Shown: positions 63,057-64,000 of the stretch, piece by piece
Position numbering within the stretch: position 1 is the first letter of the stretch
Layout of the letters: each line of letters opens with the position of its first letter
Assembly (NCBI GenBank): GCA_024400875.1
Contig: JAKSMB010000006.1
Coordinates: forward strand, 1 to 64,000
DNA from: Bacteroidales bacterium
Lineage (GTDB): Bacteria > Bacteroidota > Bacteroidia > Bacteroidales > WCHB1-69
Direction of reading: 5' to 3'
Length of the DNA stretch: 64,000 nt
Notes under the pieces: model-generated
The model's database searches: none
Told to the model about the DNA's origin: nothing
Seen by the model: the letters and a program-made list of their open reading frames with translations, nothing else
Position numbers and translations under genes: made by a program

Positions 63057-63077
63057 AACGTGTCTTGTTTGAGGCTG

Positions 63078-63112
63078 CAAAAATACACAAAAAGCTTTTT
63101 TTTGTACTTTTG
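63078..63112. promoter_or_regulatory. Divergent -7 boxes, dCMP deaminase and M23 peptidase
   Basis: Minus-strand TATTTTTG (63078-63085) and plus-strand TACTTTTG (63105-63112), with the same arrangement as between ferredoxin and mutS. Confidence 0.55.
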
Positions 63113-63135
63113 CCGCCGTTACGAAATTTGCGTCA

Positions 63136-64000
63136 ATGGATAGATTTCAGAAAGTTAAGAAATTGTGGAATATCATCAAACGGGAGTGGAAGACCCGTTA
63201 TAGATTGGTGTTTTCAAATGAGGATACCCTTGAGCAAAGTTTTGTAATACACAGCATTACCATAAAAAAGATGGCGGTATTCGCTGTTATTGGTGCGGTG
63301 GTGATCATCACACTGACATCACTATTGATTGCATTTACCCAACTGCGTCTTTATATCCCTGGCTATACATCTCAAAAAGATTATAAGGTGTATAAACAAA
63401 CGGCTGCCAGAGTTGACTCGCTTGAACATTTGGTGGAGGTGAATCAACAATATATCGATAATTTCATTGCGATGATGAATGATGAGGTGCCAGCTGCCGG
63501 TGAGGATGACGATGAAGTAGGTGCTGATGCTGAATCAATGCCCAATACGCATATGACGATTCGCGACAAGAAGCGCATGGCAGACGCAGAGGATATTGAA
63601 GAAGAGGCCGAAATGATCTTGGGTCGCATCAGCGACGACAATAATGAGAATGGTAGCGTTCCGGGTATCGAACAAGCCAAAATCTCTAAACTGAATATTA
63701 CTCCTCCGGCCATTGGTGCCGTTGTGAAGGTGTTTGATGCTTCCAAGAATCACTATGGCGTGGATGTCGCTGCTCAGAAAAATACGGTGGTGTCTTGTAT
63801 CGCCGATGGTATGGTGATATCTGCTGGATACAGCGCTACAGATGGCTATGTTATTATTGTGCAACATCCTGGAAACCTGATTTCTATATATAAACGATGT
63901 GCAACGCTCTTGAAACAGACGGGTGCACGCGTGCGTGCCGGAGATGCCATCGCCTCTATGGGCAATAGCGGAAACAGCGAAGGCAAAACCGTTCATCTCC
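63136..64000 (+). CDS. M23 family metallopeptidase, 5' part (runs off the window)
   Basis: At least 288 residues; the frame is open to the right edge. A basic cytosolic tail (1-50), one membrane helix (about 52-75), a coiled-coil stalk, an acidic low-complexity stretch (GEDDDEVGADAES), then an M23 domain that begins NHYGVDVAA (zinc His and Asp present). The position of the usual YxHL histidine reads IYKRC, and the sequence ends at GKTVHL, before the HxH motif can be judged. Such proteins are peptidoglycan endopeptidases in the Bacteroidota envelope. Confidence 0.88.
   Translation, partial: MDRFQKVKKLWNIIKREWKTRYRLVFSNEDTLEQSFVIHSITIKKMAVFAVIGAVVIITLTSLLIAFTQLRLYIPGYTSQKDYKVYKQTAARVDSLEHLVEVNQQYIDNFIAMMNDEVPAAGEDDDEVGADAESMPNTHMTIRDKKRMADAEDIEEEAEMILGRISDDNNENGSVPGIEQAKISKLNITPPAIGAVVKVFDASKNHYGVDVAAQKNTVVSCIADGMVISAGYSATDGYVIIVQHPGNLISIYKRCATLLKQTGARVRAGDAIASMGNSGNSEGKTVHL

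Noticed and set aside
1..64000. tRNA, rRNA, CRISPR arrays and intact insertion sequences
   Set aside because: No cloverleaf, rRNA-like block, regularly spaced repeats or transposase frame was seen; intergenic gaps are nearly all too short.

Overview
The window reads as chromosome of an anaerobic member of the Bacteroidota, most likely order Bacteroidales. Three lines of evidence support this. Promoters carry the Bacteroidota -7 box (TAnnTTTG) instead of a -10 box. Many genes belong to families confined to the phylum: PorU/PorV/PorG/PorW, GldF/GldG/GldJ, DUF4837, a type-B T9SS C-terminal domain and BamA-UppS-OmpH clusters. A superoxide reductase and a 2x[4Fe-4S] ferredoxin point to an anaerobe. 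No rRNA, tRNA, CRISPR array or intact insertion sequence was seen. Gene density is high and most intergenic gaps are short.

Layout. 1-1.4 kb: the 3' end of an RHS-repeat gene with an AT-rich, HExxH-bearing toxin-like tip, followed by a small secreted protein. 1.4-6.2 kb: a degenerate repeat, then a PadR regulator with its own operator, a PspC/DUF2807 membrane protein and a TonB-dependent-type outer-membrane protein. 6.3-7.4 kb: a two-gene chromate-transporter pair. 7.5-9.5 kb: only the F0 part of ATP synthase (atpB-atpE-atpF), closed by a terminator. 9.6-13.2 kb: outer-membrane protein, TatD, flavin oxidoreductase and 2-hydroxyacid dehydrogenase. 13.2-16.6 kb: second copy of the degenerate repeat, a substrate-binding lipoprotein, a fluoride channel, an OxyR-like regulator and a divergent superoxide reductase. 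16.7-18 kb: infC-rpmI-rplT. 18.2-24.1 kb: porG-uppS-bamA-ompH x3. 24.2-32.5 kb: ferredoxin, mutS, an ECF sigma factor with a membrane protein carrying a T9SS type-B domain, DUF4837 lipoprotein, dprA, a FISUMP protein and a phosphodiester glycosidase. 32.5-39.4 kb: gldF-gldG-M16 peptidase-ahcY. 39.5-50.1 kb: porU-porV-ispF-M3 peptidase, divergent from porP/sprF-gldJ. 50.1-57.2 kb: META lipoprotein, engB, EnvC-like factor, acyl-ACP thioesterase, azlCD, an FAD enzyme and rfbB. 57.2-61 kb: porW/sprE-bactofilin-atpZ-membrane protein. 61-64 kb: ribE, a radical SAM protein, dCMP deaminase and the start of an M23 peptidase.

The dominant theme is cell-envelope biogenesis and type IX secretion/gliding. 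PorG, PorU, PorV, a PorP/SprF protein and PorW are T9SS parts; GldF, GldG and GldJ are gliding-associated; BamA and three Skp-like chaperones serve outer-membrane assembly. The genes judged most worth following are the ECF sigma/T9SS-type-B-domain pair (27.0-28.6 kb), the broken ATP-synthase/porW operon, an infC gene whose only well-placed start is AUC, the RHS toxin tip, and the dispersed repeat.
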